Shown: positions 1 through 8,717, counted from the stretch's first letter. The stretch is 64,000 bases of DNA from Chitinophagaceae bacterium (GCA_019638595.1 JAHBTJ010000006.1:186001-250000); one strand, 5' to 3'. The notes: a model not told the origin generated them from the sequence alone. Program-made: numbers and translations.

Positions 1-603
1 CAAAGCGTTACTCCCTGCGAAGGAGAAGTATCTATCAAGTCATATCAATGCACTCAATTCAATTCGAAAGTATTTGGTATTAAAGCGAACGGTTTTCTTG
101 AAGTAACGAACAAAAGATTGTTATTTCAGGCGCTGGGTAAAGACATAAGCAGTTGGAGCGTTATTCATAGTGAAGTTGCGGTTGCTGATGTGTCTGAAAT
201 AAAAATATACAAAGGAAGTTCGTTTAATATTCTTTTATTAATAATAGGGATCATTCTTTCTCTTTTTGCAGCCAGTGTTATAAAAGCAATTTTATCATTT
301 ACCATGAACAGCGGGGGGCTGGGAACTTTTATTTCGTTTGCCATATTAGTAGGAGGTATATACTGGTTTTATACTAAATGCAGAAAAGAAGCTTTTTCAT
401 TAGTTGTGCAAACAAAAGGCGGGAGCGGTAAAGTGGTAAGTATAGCGGGGCTATCGCCTTTTGGGGAAGGCGGATCAGTTGCATCGAAAGCGTTACAGGC
501 GGAACCCGGACCGGATAGTGAACTGTTGTTTAAAGAAATTGGTGCTGTTGTATCCGATATTCAAAACCTCGGTGAAAATGCAATTGAAAAATGGAAGAAA
601 TAA
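1..603 (+). CDS. PH-like domain membrane protein (DUF6232-like), 5' partial
   Basis: The reading frame is open to the left edge, so the real start lies outside the window; the TTG at 118 is internal. The visible 200 residues begin with a beta-rich PH/GRAM-like stretch that includes GFLEVTNKRLLF and VSEIKIYKG. Two hydrophobic segments follow near 235-300 and 325-375 (LLLIIGIILSLFAA and TFISFAILVGGIYWFY). A Gly-rich cytosolic-type tail ends in a helix with NAIEKWKK. This layout resembles DUF6232-type small membrane proteins, which have no established function. It lies 28 bp upstream of the next gene and probably forms one unit with the two genes that follow, the last of which is a VirD4-like ATPase. 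The family call is by eye only. Confidence 0.6.
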   Translation, partial: QSVTPCEGEVSIKSYQCTQFNSKVFGIKANGFLEVTNKRLLFQALGKDISSWSVIHSEVAVADVSEIKIYKGSSFNILLLIIGIILSLFAASVIKAILSFTMNSGGLGTFISFAILVGGIYWFYTKCRKEAFSLVVQTKGGSGKVVSIAGLSPFGEGGSVASKALQAEPGPDSELLFKEIGAVVSDIQNLGENAIEKWKK

Positions 604-631
604 TACCTTAACCCCCCTAAGCTGAATTATT

Positions 632-1864
632 GTGAATATAGGAGACCGGGTAGAAATGAGAGGTTTTGTTACTTCGGAGAAATTTTTGATAAATCAAACT
701 TTACCGGAAATAGAAGAAAGGTTAGGGTTTCACAAAGGGCGTCTTTCGCAAGGAGCTACTTTTTTAATAGCGGAAAGACTACCCCAAAAAGGAGAATTTG
801 AACCGCAGGGTTATAGCCAGGTTGCAGGACATAAACAGTTGCCAACGCTGGATCAAAAAATTGCTCCGGGAGGACCATTGGAGGGATACAGAAAGGATGC
901 TTTATTGACAATGGCACAAAATGCCATGGCAGAAGATCGCCTTGTTAAAGTTGTTCCCAAAATGGAACATAATCCTGGTATGAGCAACGATCAGCAATAC
1001 CCTCCGGGCAAAGGTGTACCCCAATGGGAATTAACTTCAAAAATTCCTTTTAAAGTAGAAAGTATAGTAGAAGCAGGAGGTAAATATGTTGGTCAGCAGT
1101 CCTCTAAAACTGAAGGATCTTCTCATAGCGGGTCAGATCAAAATAAAAAAACAATGGAAGAGAAAAAAAATATTCCAGAACAGCAGGCTGTCAGTCAAAC
1201 TGCATCCAGGGAGTACGATAAATTAATGCAGGATCAAAAGGCGAGATGGGATGAAAGGGAGGGTATGAATAATGAATCAAAAAATAAGATGATGGAAAAG
1301 TTTAAATCGGAAACGGAAGAGTTCAATAAAAAATACCCTGGCTTTAAAAGCGAAGTTGAGAAACATAACCAGGAAGGGAATTCTTCTTCGGCAACATCCT
1401 CTCAAAATACTAAAGTATCTGAAATTCAGAACAATACTTTATCCCCCCAATTTAATAATGCGGCAAAAAATACAGGCGAAAGTAAGTTCATGAATAAAAA
1501 AGAGGGAGGGGAAGGCGAAACCCAGGCTGACAAGGGAAAGGGGGAAGAGGAAAAAAAGGGAACAGGACAAATGGCGGCTGCTGCACCGGCCCCCGGAGGA
1601 GGGGCCGGGAACAAAGAAAAAAGTGAAAACGAAAATGCTGCAGCCGGTAGCGCCGATCAAAAATCGAAGTTTATAAACACCGATCAAAATAAAGGAGGAG
1701 AGAGTGCTCCCTCTAACCAGCCCGCCCAGGGCTCACGATTTGTAAACCAGCCGGCAAACCAGGCGCCGTCGCCACCGCCACCGCCTGCTAAACCGGTAAA
1801 TACACAACAGGCTCCGACTCCGCCACCACCTCAACCCCAAAAGCCCCAGGGGCAGGGTTATTGA
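632..1864 (+). CDS. Hypothetical protein with disordered Pro/Gln-rich C-terminus
   Basis: Not recognised. The frame starts at GTG 632 (an ATT precedes it in frame, then a stop). Residues 1 to about 160 look globular (DRVEMRGFVTSEKF; PPGKGVPQWELTSKIPF). The rest is low complexity: charged and Ser/Asn/Lys-rich to about 300, then Gly/Ala/Pro/Gln with PPPPP runs to the end. Three similar short motifs, SKFMN, SKFIN and SRFVN, recur in the tail and look like repeated linear peptides. There is no signal peptide or membrane segment. The gene sits between a PH-like membrane protein and a VirD4-like ATPase, 19 bp before the latter. A substrate, adaptor or scaffold for that ATPase would fit, but this is inference. 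Confidence 0.6.
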   Translation: MNIGDRVEMRGFVTSEKFLINQTLPEIEERLGFHKGRLSQGATFLIAERLPQKGEFEPQGYSQVAGHKQLPTLDQKIAPGGPLEGYRKDALLTMAQNAMAEDRLVKVVPKMEHNPGMSNDQQYPPGKGVPQWELTSKIPFKVESIVEAGGKYVGQQSSKTEGSSHSGSDQNKKTMEEKKNIPEQQAVSQTASREYDKLMQDQKARWDEREGMNNESKNKMMEKFKSETEEFNKKYPGFKSEVEKHNQEGNSSSATSSQNTKVSEIQNNTLSPQFNNAAKNTGESKFMNKKEGGEGETQADKGKGEEEKKGTGQMAAAAPAPGGGAGNKEKSENENAAAGSADQKSKFINTDQNKGGESAPSNQPAQGSRFVNQPANQAPSPPPPPAKPVNTQQAPTPPPPQPQKPQGQGY

Positions 1865-1883
1865 AACATTATAAGTAATTAAG

Positions 1884-3227
1884 ATGGCAGATTTATTAAA
1901 TCATATTAAGCATTTTGAGGGATCTCAATTAAAATTAGATCATAAACAGCTTCAGCTTGATTCAACAAGTCCCCGTTGTATTTTAACGGGTATGGATTTT
2001 GGCAAATCCTCCTTTAGCTTACCCCTGAACGATGGCTTATTCAGTAAGCACGTTTTGTTTTTAGGAAATATAGGAACAGGTAAAACCAACGCAATATCGC
2101 AGGTCATTTCACAAATTAAAAATCAACTGACCCCTGATGATTTAATGATCATTTTTGATACGAAGGCCGATTTTTATAATGAATTTTATAAAGAAGGTGA
2201 TATCGTAATAAGCAATAATGCTTCCAGGTTCAAAGGCGCAAGTGATTATTGGAATATTTTTTCTGAAATAACCATCGATCAAACCGCACAAAGCATTAAT
2301 GAAAATTCGCTGGAGATCGCTTCTATTCTTTTTGCTGATAAAATAAAAAACTCTAATGCCCCTTTCTTTCCGCAGGCAGCGAAAGATATATTGGCCACTT
2401 TTTTACATGTAAGCGCCAAAAATTTACCCCAGGTACATTCCGATCATGAACAGCTTCTCAATAATGAATATTTTATTAATGAACTGGAGTCGTGGGGAAA
2501 GAATGACCTGCAAAATTTTTTTGAAAGCTGGGGCCAGAAAAGAATTATGAGTTATATCTCAAATGATGCTTCAGCCCAGGCCGATGGTGTTATTTCTGAA
2601 TTTAATCAGCTGTTGGGTGAAATCTTTATCGGGGACTTCAAAAAGAAGGGAAACCTTTCTATAAGGGACCTGGTAAGAAAGAAAGGTGGAAAAACGATTT
2701 TTCTTGAATATGATATTTCTGTAGGAAATGTATTAACTCCCATATACAGGCTTTTGTTTGACCTGGCTATTAAGGAAACTTTAAGCAGTTCTCAAAGAAA
2801 TGCGCCGAAAGGAAATGTGTGGTTTTTTATTGATGAATTCAGCCTGCTTCCCAATCTTAAGTATTTGGATAATGGGATCAATTTTGGAAGAAGCCAGGGA
2901 GCAAAGTTTATAATAGGAGTGCAGAATATCCCCCAGGTATATCATGAATATGGAGAAGATCTTGGACAAAGTTTGTTGTCGGGTATACGAACTGTATTCT
3001 CCTTTCATATCGACGATATAAAATCCCGGGAATTCATACAAAACCGTTATGGTTTCACGCAAAAAAAATTAACATATTCCGATTCTCAGGGAAAAGCGGT
3101 AGTGAATGTACTTCCAATGAAAGTAATTGAAGACTGGCATATTTCCCACCTGAATACAGGTGCATGTATTGTAGGGCTTCCGGAAGGAGACCCGTTTATA
3201 TTTCAATTTGGAGAGTATGTCAGGTAA
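1884..3227 (+). CDS. VirD4/TraG-like type IV coupling ATPase homologue
   Basis: This 447-residue P-loop ATPase has a Walker A motif GNIGTGKT at residues 61-68 and a Walker B motif FFIDEF with D317-E318. These are followed by GRSQGAKFIIGVQNIPQ, the position and form of the conserved glutamine motif after Walker B in VirD4/TraG/TraD coupling proteins. Early residues match the coupling-protein pattern of a loop ahead of the P-loop (PLNDGLFSKHVLFLGN) and a DTKADFYNEF strand after it. There is no N-terminal membrane anchor, which classical VirD4 has. Anchoring could come from the upstream membrane protein. No relaxase, VirB4 or pilus gene is visible nearby, so a role outside conjugation, or a larger system to the left, is possible. 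Confidence 0.75.
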   Translation: MADLLNHIKHFEGSQLKLDHKQLQLDSTSPRCILTGMDFGKSSFSLPLNDGLFSKHVLFLGNIGTGKTNAISQVISQIKNQLTPDDLMIIFDTKADFYNEFYKEGDIVISNNASRFKGASDYWNIFSEITIDQTAQSINENSLEIASILFADKIKNSNAPFFPQAAKDILATFLHVSAKNLPQVHSDHEQLLNNEYFINELESWGKNDLQNFFESWGQKRIMSYISNDASAQADGVISEFNQLLGEIFIGDFKKKGNLSIRDLVRKKGGKTIFLEYDISVGNVLTPIYRLLFDLAIKETLSSSQRNAPKGNVWFFIDEFSLLPNLKYLDNGINFGRSQGAKFIIGVQNIPQVYHEYGEDLGQSLLSGIRTVFSFHIDDIKSREFIQNRYGFTQKKLTYSDSQGKAVVNVLPMKVIEDWHISHLNTGACIVGLPEGDPFIFQFGEYVR

Positions 3228-3320
3228 AAGTTCCTGACGCTTGGATATCTGGTATTAAACAAACTATACAAACCGGTACTTGTTATGCAGATGATTTTGT
3301 GCTCCCCATTAACTGCTCCT

Positions 3321-3533
3321 TTATTTCTTTTCAGGAATGTACTCGAGTATATCTGCCGGCTGGCATTCCAGTATTTCACAAATCATTTCAAGCGTTGAAA
3401 AACGAATGGCTTTGGCCTTTCCTGTTTTTAAAATAGACAAATTAGAAAGCGTAATACCCATTTTTTCCGATAGCTCGGTCAACTGCATTTTTCGCTTTGC
3501 AAGCATTACATCCAGGTTTACGATGATGGGCAT
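3321..3533 (-). CDS. XRE/Cro-type HTH regulator (YozG-like)
   Basis: This is a 70-residue single-domain DNA-binding protein of the short Cro/C1 type (MLAKRKMQLTELSEKMGITL, then NLSILKTGKAKAIRFSTLEMICEILECQPADIL). The phrase GKAKAIRFSTLEMICEILECQP is typical of the YozG/HTH_26 family, which often sits beside a DUF2975 membrane protein. It starts 2 bp after the DUF2975 stop, so the two are almost certainly co-transcribed from the promoter at 4184-4213. The perfect inverted repeat at 4211-4247 is a good candidate for its own operator. Autoregulation is inferred from that arrangement and has not been shown. Confidence 0.85.
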   Translation of the reverse strand: MPIIVNLDVMLAKRKMQLTELSEKMGITLSNLSILKTGKAKAIRFSTLEMICEILECQPADILEYIPEKK

Positions 3534-3535
3534 AC

Positions 3536-4165
3536 TTAAATTGTTAATTGGTTTTCTGAATAAATCTCCACACCTCTTTTGTAGATAACGGATAAGGCCA
3601 GTACGATCAGTCCGAGCCAGATGTTACTACCAATATTACTCACCAGTTGAAGGTTGCTATCCTGGAAATACGGCTTTGCCAACTTACTGAAGAGAAGATA
3701 TTGAATAAGCTTAATGATGTCTGTAGCAATAAGCGCCAGGCCAATATTGCGGATAAAAACGCCGCTTTGTGCAGTGAAAGGTGCTTTTAAAGAAGTGTTG
3801 TCGAAGATCTTTTTTAGCAGCCATATAATATACAATGACGCGGCGAACTGCAGCAGCATTACTATATAATGAACATAGCCTAACGCGGATTGATAAGGAA
3901 CGTGCAGCAGGTATTTGCCGGGAACGGCCTGTAATGCCGCTTCGTGGTTCGCGGAGTACTTATAAGCCGGAGCGGGAGCATGCTTTCCGAAATCCATTAC
4001 TTCAAAGCCTAATGTACCTGTTTTTTCCTTTTCTGTTATTTCCTTTTTATCATTTATCAAATTAAAAGTGGTTACTCCTATGCTCAGGCACCCCAGTAAA
4101 ATAGCCAGGTAAAATACTCCGGTAACTGTTTTGCCGGTAGCGTTGAAAATGGTTTCACTTCTCAT
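3536..4165 (-). CDS. DUF2975 family membrane protein
   Basis: The protein has 209 residues from the ATG at 4165. A longer frame reaches 4234, but the promoter lies inside that extension, so 4165 is chosen. Four hydrophobic segments are visible: TVTGVFYLAILLGCLSIGV, YIVMLLQFAASLYIIWLL, IRNIGLALIATDIIKLIQYLL and IWLGLIVLALSVIY. The order, the loop between segments 1 and 2, and the pairing with a short XRE regulator match DUF2975. The function of this family is unknown; the pair is a common two-gene unit in Bacteroidota and Firmicutes and may sense a membrane or small-molecule signal. Confidence 0.8.
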   Translation of the reverse strand: MRSETIFNATGKTVTGVFYLAILLGCLSIGVTTFNLINDKKEITEKEKTGTLGFEVMDFGKHAPAPAYKYSANHEAALQAVPGKYLLHVPYQSALGYVHYIVMLLQFAASLYIIWLLKKIFDNTSLKAPFTAQSGVFIRNIGLALIATDIIKLIQYLLFSKLAKPYFQDSNLQLVSNIGSNIWLGLIVLALSVIYKRGVEIYSENQLTI

Positions 4166-4183
4166 AAAATGCTTTTTGTAAGG

Positions 4184-4213
4184 CAAATATAGAATCTGTT
4201 TTTTGAAATTCAA
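4184..4213 (-). promoter_or_regulatory. Bacteroidota-type promoter of the DUF2975/XRE operon
   Basis: On the minus strand the -33 element TTG (4211-4213) is followed by exactly 19 bp and then TATATTTG (4184-4191), a full match to TAnnTTTG. The start codon at 4165 lies about 18 bp beyond the -7 element, giving a very short leader. The -33 element is the first triplet of the neighbouring inverted repeat. Confidence 0.8.
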
Positions 4214-4247
4214 AATATATTTATTGAAAAACAATAAATATATTTTG
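4211..4247. repeat. Perfect 16-bp inverted repeat, candidate operator
   Basis: The left arm caaaatatatttattg (4211-4226) and right arm (4232-4247) are perfect reverse complements around a 5-bp all-A spacer. The repeat abuts and includes the -33 triplet of the DUF2975/XRE promoter, so a bound dimer would cover the upstream part of that promoter. It is AT-only apart from the outer and inner C/G bases and has no T-run suited to a terminator. Confidence 0.75.
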
Positions 4248-4541
4248 TAAAACGGATATTTATAGCTGTTTTGTAGCCGAAGATGCAGATTGAAGCTGCG
4301 TATCGCAGAAATCCTTTTTTATACCTGAACCCTGTTTCCTGCTGCAAGTTGCAGTGTATTGGCATTTTCAATGAATCTCATTACTTTCGTCCGCGTTTTA
4401 ATTCCCGGTATTCCTGAACAGATCCATTGCATTGTAAATACCATTTTTCAGCCTGCTGCATAAAGAATTTTCAGGTTGAAACGGTGTTCCCGGTTATTGA
4501 AAAAAACAATTGATAGCTATAGCCGATAAAGCTTTTAAAAA
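4248..4541. other. Intergenic region, no gene seen
   Basis: About 290 bp between the divergent DUF2975 operon and the GT2 gene. No coding frame, RNA gene or convincing promoter was seen. The GT2 start at 4542 is preceded by an AT-rich stretch without a clear TAnnTTTG match. Confidence 0.5.
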
Positions 4542-5471
4542 ATGAGTGACAGTAAGCCCCTGGTATCCATTATAGTTGTTACCTATAATTGCGCGAAATA
4601 CGTAATTGAAACATTGGACAGTATTAAAGCGCAAACGTATAAAAAGATGGAGCTTATTGTTTCTGACGATGGTTCTAAAGACAATACGGTTGCTTTAGTG
4701 GAAGAGTGGATCGGTAAAAACAAAGAGCGTTTTACCCGTTGCGCGGTATCCAAACCTGCTGTTAACACCGGCACGTCGGCCAATTATAACAGGGGGCTCA
4801 GGCTGGCAGAGGGCGAATGGATAAAATTCATTGCAGGTGATGATGCTTTATTTCCATATACGATAGAAGAATATATTAAATACGCAGAGCAGCACCCTTC
4901 GGTACAGGTAATGCATTCGGATGTTGTTAAGTATTTGAATGAGTTTACGGAAGAGAACAGGATGAAGCCCGTTGAATCAAAGAAATTCCGTATTAACAGG
5001 GATGGCGTAACGGTGCAGGAGCAATTCCAGGTATCCTTGCGCGTTAGCAATGTTTGGGTGCCAACGGTAATGGTCAAACGCAATGTGTTTGATGTGGTAG
5101 GCGATTTTGATGAAGATAACCATCTTTGGGAAGACCGCCCGATGTGGGTGAAAATAACGGGCGCCGGCATCAGGCTTGAATTTGTAGATATTTTGGGAGC
5201 CAGGTACAGGGTACGCGCCGATTCTGTTCAGCAAAAGTCCATGAAAAAGATATACCCCCGGTTTTTTGTACAGATCAACAGGGTTTCTTATCGCAAATAC
5301 CTGAAGCATTTTCCTTTTTTTGAACGACAGATGAGGAGAATGCTTTACGGGCAGGTATTGCTGGTAGATAAAATGAACATACCCAATAACGCTTTATCAC
5401 GTTTTTTTGTTCAGCTCTTCAGGGCGCCGTTTAATGTATATGTAAAGAGGGTCAATAAAAAATACTGGTAA
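4542..5471 (+). CDS. Family 2 glycosyltransferase
   Basis: This 309-residue GT-A fold enzyme begins PLVSIIVVTYNCAKYVIETL, the standard GT2 nucleotide-sugar binding start. ELIVSDDGSKDNT is the first Asp motif, and the metal-binding motif follows in FIAGDDALFP near residues 103-112. HLWEDRPMW near 200 is a plausible acceptor/catalytic ED motif. There is no membrane segment, so it acts at the cytosolic face, moving a sugar from an activated donor to a surface glycan or lipid. It is solitary: the neighbours are not sugar genes, and donor and acceptor cannot be named. It is convergent with the membrane protein at 5500. Confidence 0.9.
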   Translation: MSDSKPLVSIIVVTYNCAKYVIETLDSIKAQTYKKMELIVSDDGSKDNTVALVEEWIGKNKERFTRCAVSKPAVNTGTSANYNRGLRLAEGEWIKFIAGDDALFPYTIEEYIKYAEQHPSVQVMHSDVVKYLNEFTEENRMKPVESKKFRINRDGVTVQEQFQVSLRVSNVWVPTVMVKRNVFDVVGDFDEDNHLWEDRPMWVKITGAGIRLEFVDILGARYRVRADSVQQKSMKKIYPRFFVQINRVSYRKYLKHFPFFERQMRRMLYGQVLLVDKMNIPNNALSRFFVQLFRAPFNVYVKRVNKKYW

Positions 5472-5499
5472 AATTCTCCCAGGGTTACATGCCGGGCTG

Positions 5500-6351
5500 T
5501 TAATCTATCTTTTCAATAAAACCCTTTTTAACCAGTTTTTTGTAGTATTTGCTGAGTGCTTTTAGCCGGCGCCAGTTTTGTATTTGTCCTTCGTTACTTA
5601 ATGTAACATTGATGATCTCTATCTGCGTTTTGCCCGGCTTTATTTCACGCAGCGTGTATTTAACATTAAGAATTGTATCCGGCGGGTAAGCGTATTCATC
5701 CTGTATTATTATATTATTGGTTTGATAATACGATATTACCGGGCGATGATAATACCGATCCGTATCTGTAGTGGAATCTGCCGGGTGAAAATCACAATTA
5801 TATCCCCAGGCCTTAATGGAATGGATAATAGAATCCTTAGGCATTTTAATGGTATATGTTTTTCCAATGTAAATGGTTCCCTGTGGTATTTCCCGTGGTC
5901 TTGGAATAGTGGTGGCGCAAAAGGCAAAAAAGGAAATTATAAGCAGCGTAGTCCGCGTTATGATTATTAAAGGCGCCCGGCGGGTTTTATAGTGAGGAGC
6001 ATGGTTAACAATGTAATGACTAAGCAGTAAAACAGGAACTGCCATAAAATCGGAGTAGTCGGCAATCCTTCCCACAGTAACAAAAGAAAGCTGGTTAACC
6101 GCTTCAATAACAGGGTCGGCAAGAGGTGATTTCCACAGTATGAACCCCAGCCCGGTGGCAAATGATATCCACCTTTTTGAACGGTGGAAAATAGCGGCAA
6201 CGAACAATGGGAATACCAGCAGCCCCGCGAAGTCCGACAATTTTCCTGTTACATAATTTCCATACTGCTGTTTCAGGTACAGGTCATTCAGTACCAGGAT
6301 GATCAGCCCCGTTATAAAGAAGGGATTAAGTATAAGGTCTTTTTTATGCAT
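5500..6351 (-). CDS. Hypothetical integral membrane protein
   Basis: Not recognised. The 283 residues have hydrophobic segments at the N-terminus (PFFITGLIILVLNDLYL; FAGLLVFPLFVAAIF), then near 75-95, 100-120 (MAVPVLLLSHYIV) and 133-150 (LIIITRTTLLIISFFAFCA). A soluble C-terminal half of about 125 residues ends in a Lys-rich helix. The polar half after the last membrane segment (IYIGKTYTIKMPKDS) could be a periplasmic beta domain. The gene stands alone between convergent GT2 and divergent sigma-factor genes. Confidence 0.7.
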   Translation of the reverse strand: MHKKDLILNPFFITGLIILVLNDLYLKQQYGNYVTGKLSDFAGLLVFPLFVAAIFHRSKRWISFATGLGFILWKSPLADPVIEAVNQLSFVTVGRIADYSDFMAVPVLLLSHYIVNHAPHYKTRRAPLIIITRTTLLIISFFAFCATTIPRPREIPQGTIYIGKTYTIKMPKDSIIHSIKAWGYNCDFHPADSTTDTDRYYHRPVISYYQTNNIIIQDEYAYPPDTILNVKYTLREIKPGKTQIEIINVTLSNEGQIQNWRRLKALSKYYKKLVKKGFIEKID

Positions 6352-6503
6352 ACAGCCTGTTTATTTTCACCGGGTATATAACGCAATGGAACAGCAACCT
6401 CACTAAAATTAGCAATCCCCTGTTCATTATCAAATAAATAAATTGTTATATCGGCACTGTTTGCAGATGCGTACCGGGTAGGGGCAGCCTGCGGGATTTT
6501 TCT

Positions 6504-7127
6504 TTGTGTATATGCAACATGCTGTTCGCCGCCTTGTCTTTATTGTATATTGGAAGCACAAAACCCCGATTTTTGGAATTGACTATTGCACAGGATCAGC
6601 ACGCAGACTTGGTACAACGGTGCCGGGAGGGAGACGCTTTAAGCTTTAGAAAATTGTATGAGCATTATGCCAGGGCTATGTACAATACCAGCCTGCGCAT
6701 AGTGAATAATGCGGCGGAGGCGGAAGACATATTGCAGGAATCGTTCATAGATGCTTTCCATAATATAGCAGGTTTTGAAAACCGGAGCAGCTTTGGAGCA
6801 TGGCTTAAGCAGATAGTGATCAACAAGTCTATCAACCAACTTAAAAAAAAGAAGATCAGCCTGGTTGAAATAGAGAGGGCAGGAGTAGAAGATCAAAGGG
6901 AGGAAGAAGCAATGAATGAACAGGATATACAATGGCAGGTGGCAAAAATAAAACAGGCCATTCAGCAATTGCCGGCAGGCTATCGAACGGTTCTAAGCCT
7001 GTATTTATTAGAGGGATATGATCATGAAGAAATTGCCGGGATTATTGGAGTGGCGGAATCTACCACCCGTACGCAATACATAAGAGCCAAACAAAAACTG
7101 CTAAATATTATTAAAGGAGGAGTTTGA
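6504..7127 (+). CDS. ECF RNA polymerase sigma factor
   Basis: This is a sigma-70 family protein with region 2 (LYEHYARAMYNTSLRIV, AEAEDILQESFIDAFHNI, FGAWLKQIVINKSINQLKKKK) and region 4 (LPAGYRTVLSLYLLEGYDHEEIA, then VAESTTRTQYIRAKQKLL). The frame opens with TTG at 6504, but the first 30 or so residues are unlike the family; the true start may be the TTG/ATT cluster just before AQDQHADLVQRCREGD, around 6570-6585. It overlaps in organisation with a membrane anti-sigma-like gene 3 bp downstream, which has a strong AAAGGAGG site inside the end of this gene. Likely role: switching on the cassette in response to an envelope signal. Confidence 0.9.
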   Translation: MCICNMLFAALSLLYIGSTKPRFLELTIAQDQHADLVQRCREGDALSFRKLYEHYARAMYNTSLRIVNNAAEAEDILQESFIDAFHNIAGFENRSSFGAWLKQIVINKSINQLKKKKISLVEIERAGVEDQREEEAMNEQDIQWQVAKIKQAIQQLPAGYRTVLSLYLLEGYDHEEIAGIIGVAESTTRTQYIRAKQKLLNIIKGGV

Positions 7128-7130
7128 AAC

Positions 7131-7712
7131 ATGAGAAACAACTTAGAGCGGTTCGTGCGCGATAACCGCAATAGCTTCGACAGCGATCTGCCATCGCCTG
7201 ATGCATGGAAGCATATAGAAAAGCGCCTGCAAAATAAGCGGTCTGCGCCACTGCTTTCTTTTAAAAACAAAGGGTTGACAATAGCCGCTTCTGTAGCGCT
7301 TATTATCAGCGTGGCGGCAGCCTGGCTTTTGATGAAAAACAATAACCGGAACACAGCACAGGTTGCTGTTGCTGTTCAGCAGGTTCGGGGAACAGACCAG
7401 CCCGTTAAAAGCGATGAAATTGCCAGCATTGATCCTGAATACGCGAAGCAGGTAGCGCAGTTCGCCGTATTGATAGACCAAAAGCAGGATGAGCTAAAGG
7501 CTTTACAAAAAGACAATCCAACATTGTACGAACAGTTCAGCCGGGATATAGAACGGCTTGACAGCACTTACAATGCATTGAAACATCAATTACCGGTAAA
7601 TCCTAATAAAGAAGAGCTCCTGCAGGCAATGATCTATAACCTGCAGTTGCAAATTGACCTGTTGAACCAACAGCTCAATATTATTCAAAAAATCAAAACA
7701 GCAAAAACTTAA
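7131..7712 (+). CDS. Putative anti-sigma factor, single-pass membrane protein
   Basis: 193 residues. The N-terminal 45 residues form a short cytosolic helix-rich segment (NNLERFVRDNRNSFDSDLPS, AWKHIEKRL). One membrane helix follows (residues about 48-66, GLTIAASVALIISVAAAWLL). The periplasmic part is mostly coiled coil (QKQDELKALQKDNPTLYEQF; LQLQIDLLNQQLNIIQKI). No zinc-binding HxxxCxxC motif is visible, so it is called by position behind an ECF sigma factor and by topology. It is 5 bp from the next gene and shares its operon. Confidence 0.7.
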   Translation: MRNNLERFVRDNRNSFDSDLPSPDAWKHIEKRLQNKRSAPLLSFKNKGLTIAASVALIISVAAAWLLMKNNNRNTAQVAVAVQQVRGTDQPVKSDEIASIDPEYAKQVAQFAVLIDQKQDELKALQKDNPTLYEQFSRDIERLDSTYNALKHQLPVNPNKEELLQAMIYNLQLQIDLLNQQLNIIQKIKTAKT

Positions 7713-7717
7713 TCAGC

Positions 7718-8650
7718 ATGAAACAAATTTTTTACACACTGGGTATTGCTATTATATGTGCTTACTCGGTGGCGGTTCCTGCCTATGCCACACCGTTGGT
7801 GGAAAAGAAGAAGACTTACAGTAAATCCTATACGGTAGCCGCAGGCGAAAAAATAGCGCTTAGCAATTCCTTTGGCGAAATGCGCCTGAACACCTGGAAT
7901 AAAAATGAAGTAAGGGTGGATGTTACGATCATCGCTAAAGCCAACTCCGAAGAAAAGGCCCGGGAAATACTGGATAAGATATGTATTGAAGACGGTAAAA
8001 CCGGCGATGGTGTTTATTTTAAAACCAAAATGGAAAATGTAAACACCAATAATAAAAACAACCGGAGCGATAAAAATTACAAGCAGGAGGGAATGGAGAT
8101 CAATTACAATGTATACCTGCCTAATAAAAATCCTGTAGACGCGTTAAATTCTTTCGGGGCACTGGTGATCGGGGATTTTTCAGGTGAGGTTTCGCTGCAA
8201 AGTAAATTTGGCAGCCTTACCGCGGGTAAGCTCAGCAATGTAAAAGATGTGCATGTTGAATTTGGCAAAGCGGATATTTCATGGATCAATAACGGGAAGG
8301 TAAACATTAAATTTTCCAAAGCGAACTTAGGCGGATTTAGCGGGGAGGTCAATTCCAGCTTCGAGTTTTGCGAAGCCGTAAACCTGAAGCTTGATAATTC
8401 TCTCACACAGTTAAACCTTAAATCATCGTACTCCACGCTTGAAATAGGACTGGAGAAGAATCTTTCCGCCGACTTTGATATCAAAACAAGCTTTGGCGAT
8501 GTAGATAACAGCAGCAGTTGCGATATACGGGAAGAAGAGAGCAAAGGAAAACATGGTCCCAAATTCGATAAAAGATATTACGGTACAGCCGGTAAAGGAA
8601 CAGCCAAGATCTCCATTAAATCGGATTTTGGCAAAATTAAGTTGCTTTGA
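7718..8650 (+). CDS. DUF4097-like exported adhesin-type beta-repeat protein
   Basis: A signal peptide (first 24 residues, ending VAVPAYA) leads a 310-residue protein of short beta strands with repeating SFG motifs: LSNSFGEMRLNTW, NSFGALVIGDFSG, SKFGSLTAGKLS, FGKADISW, SFGDVDN and DFGKIKLL. These right-handed beta-helix-like repeats are typical of DUF4097 proteins, often encoded after ECF sigma/anti-sigma pairs in Bacteroidota. It probably acts in the periplasm or at the outer membrane. No catalytic motif is seen. Confidence 0.75.
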   Translation: MKQIFYTLGIAIICAYSVAVPAYATPLVEKKKTYSKSYTVAAGEKIALSNSFGEMRLNTWNKNEVRVDVTIIAKANSEEKAREILDKICIEDGKTGDGVYFKTKMENVNTNNKNNRSDKNYKQEGMEINYNVYLPNKNPVDALNSFGALVIGDFSGEVSLQSKFGSLTAGKLSNVKDVHVEFGKADISWINNGKVNIKFSKANLGGFSGEVNSSFEFCEAVNLKLDNSLTQLNLKSSYSTLEIGLEKNLSADFDIKTSFGDVDNSSSCDIREEESKGKHGPKFDKRYYGTAGKGTAKISIKSDFGKIKLL

Positions 8651-8717
8651 TTTGTATACATCCTTTCTTCAATCAGTTTATATAAAGCTGGCAACTATTG
8701 GTTATTAAACAGAATTC

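Noticed and set aside
1426-1687. Antisense open frames over the Pro-rich protein gene
   Set aside because: They are shadows of a low-complexity codon stretch, with no family features.
1884-3227. Call of an integrative conjugative element from the VirD4-like gene
   Set aside because: No relaxase, VirB4, integrase or attachment site is visible in the window; one ATPase is not enough.
4166-4234. Longer start for the DUF2975 protein at 4234
   Set aside because: A consensus promoter lies inside this extension, so the transcript would not contain it.
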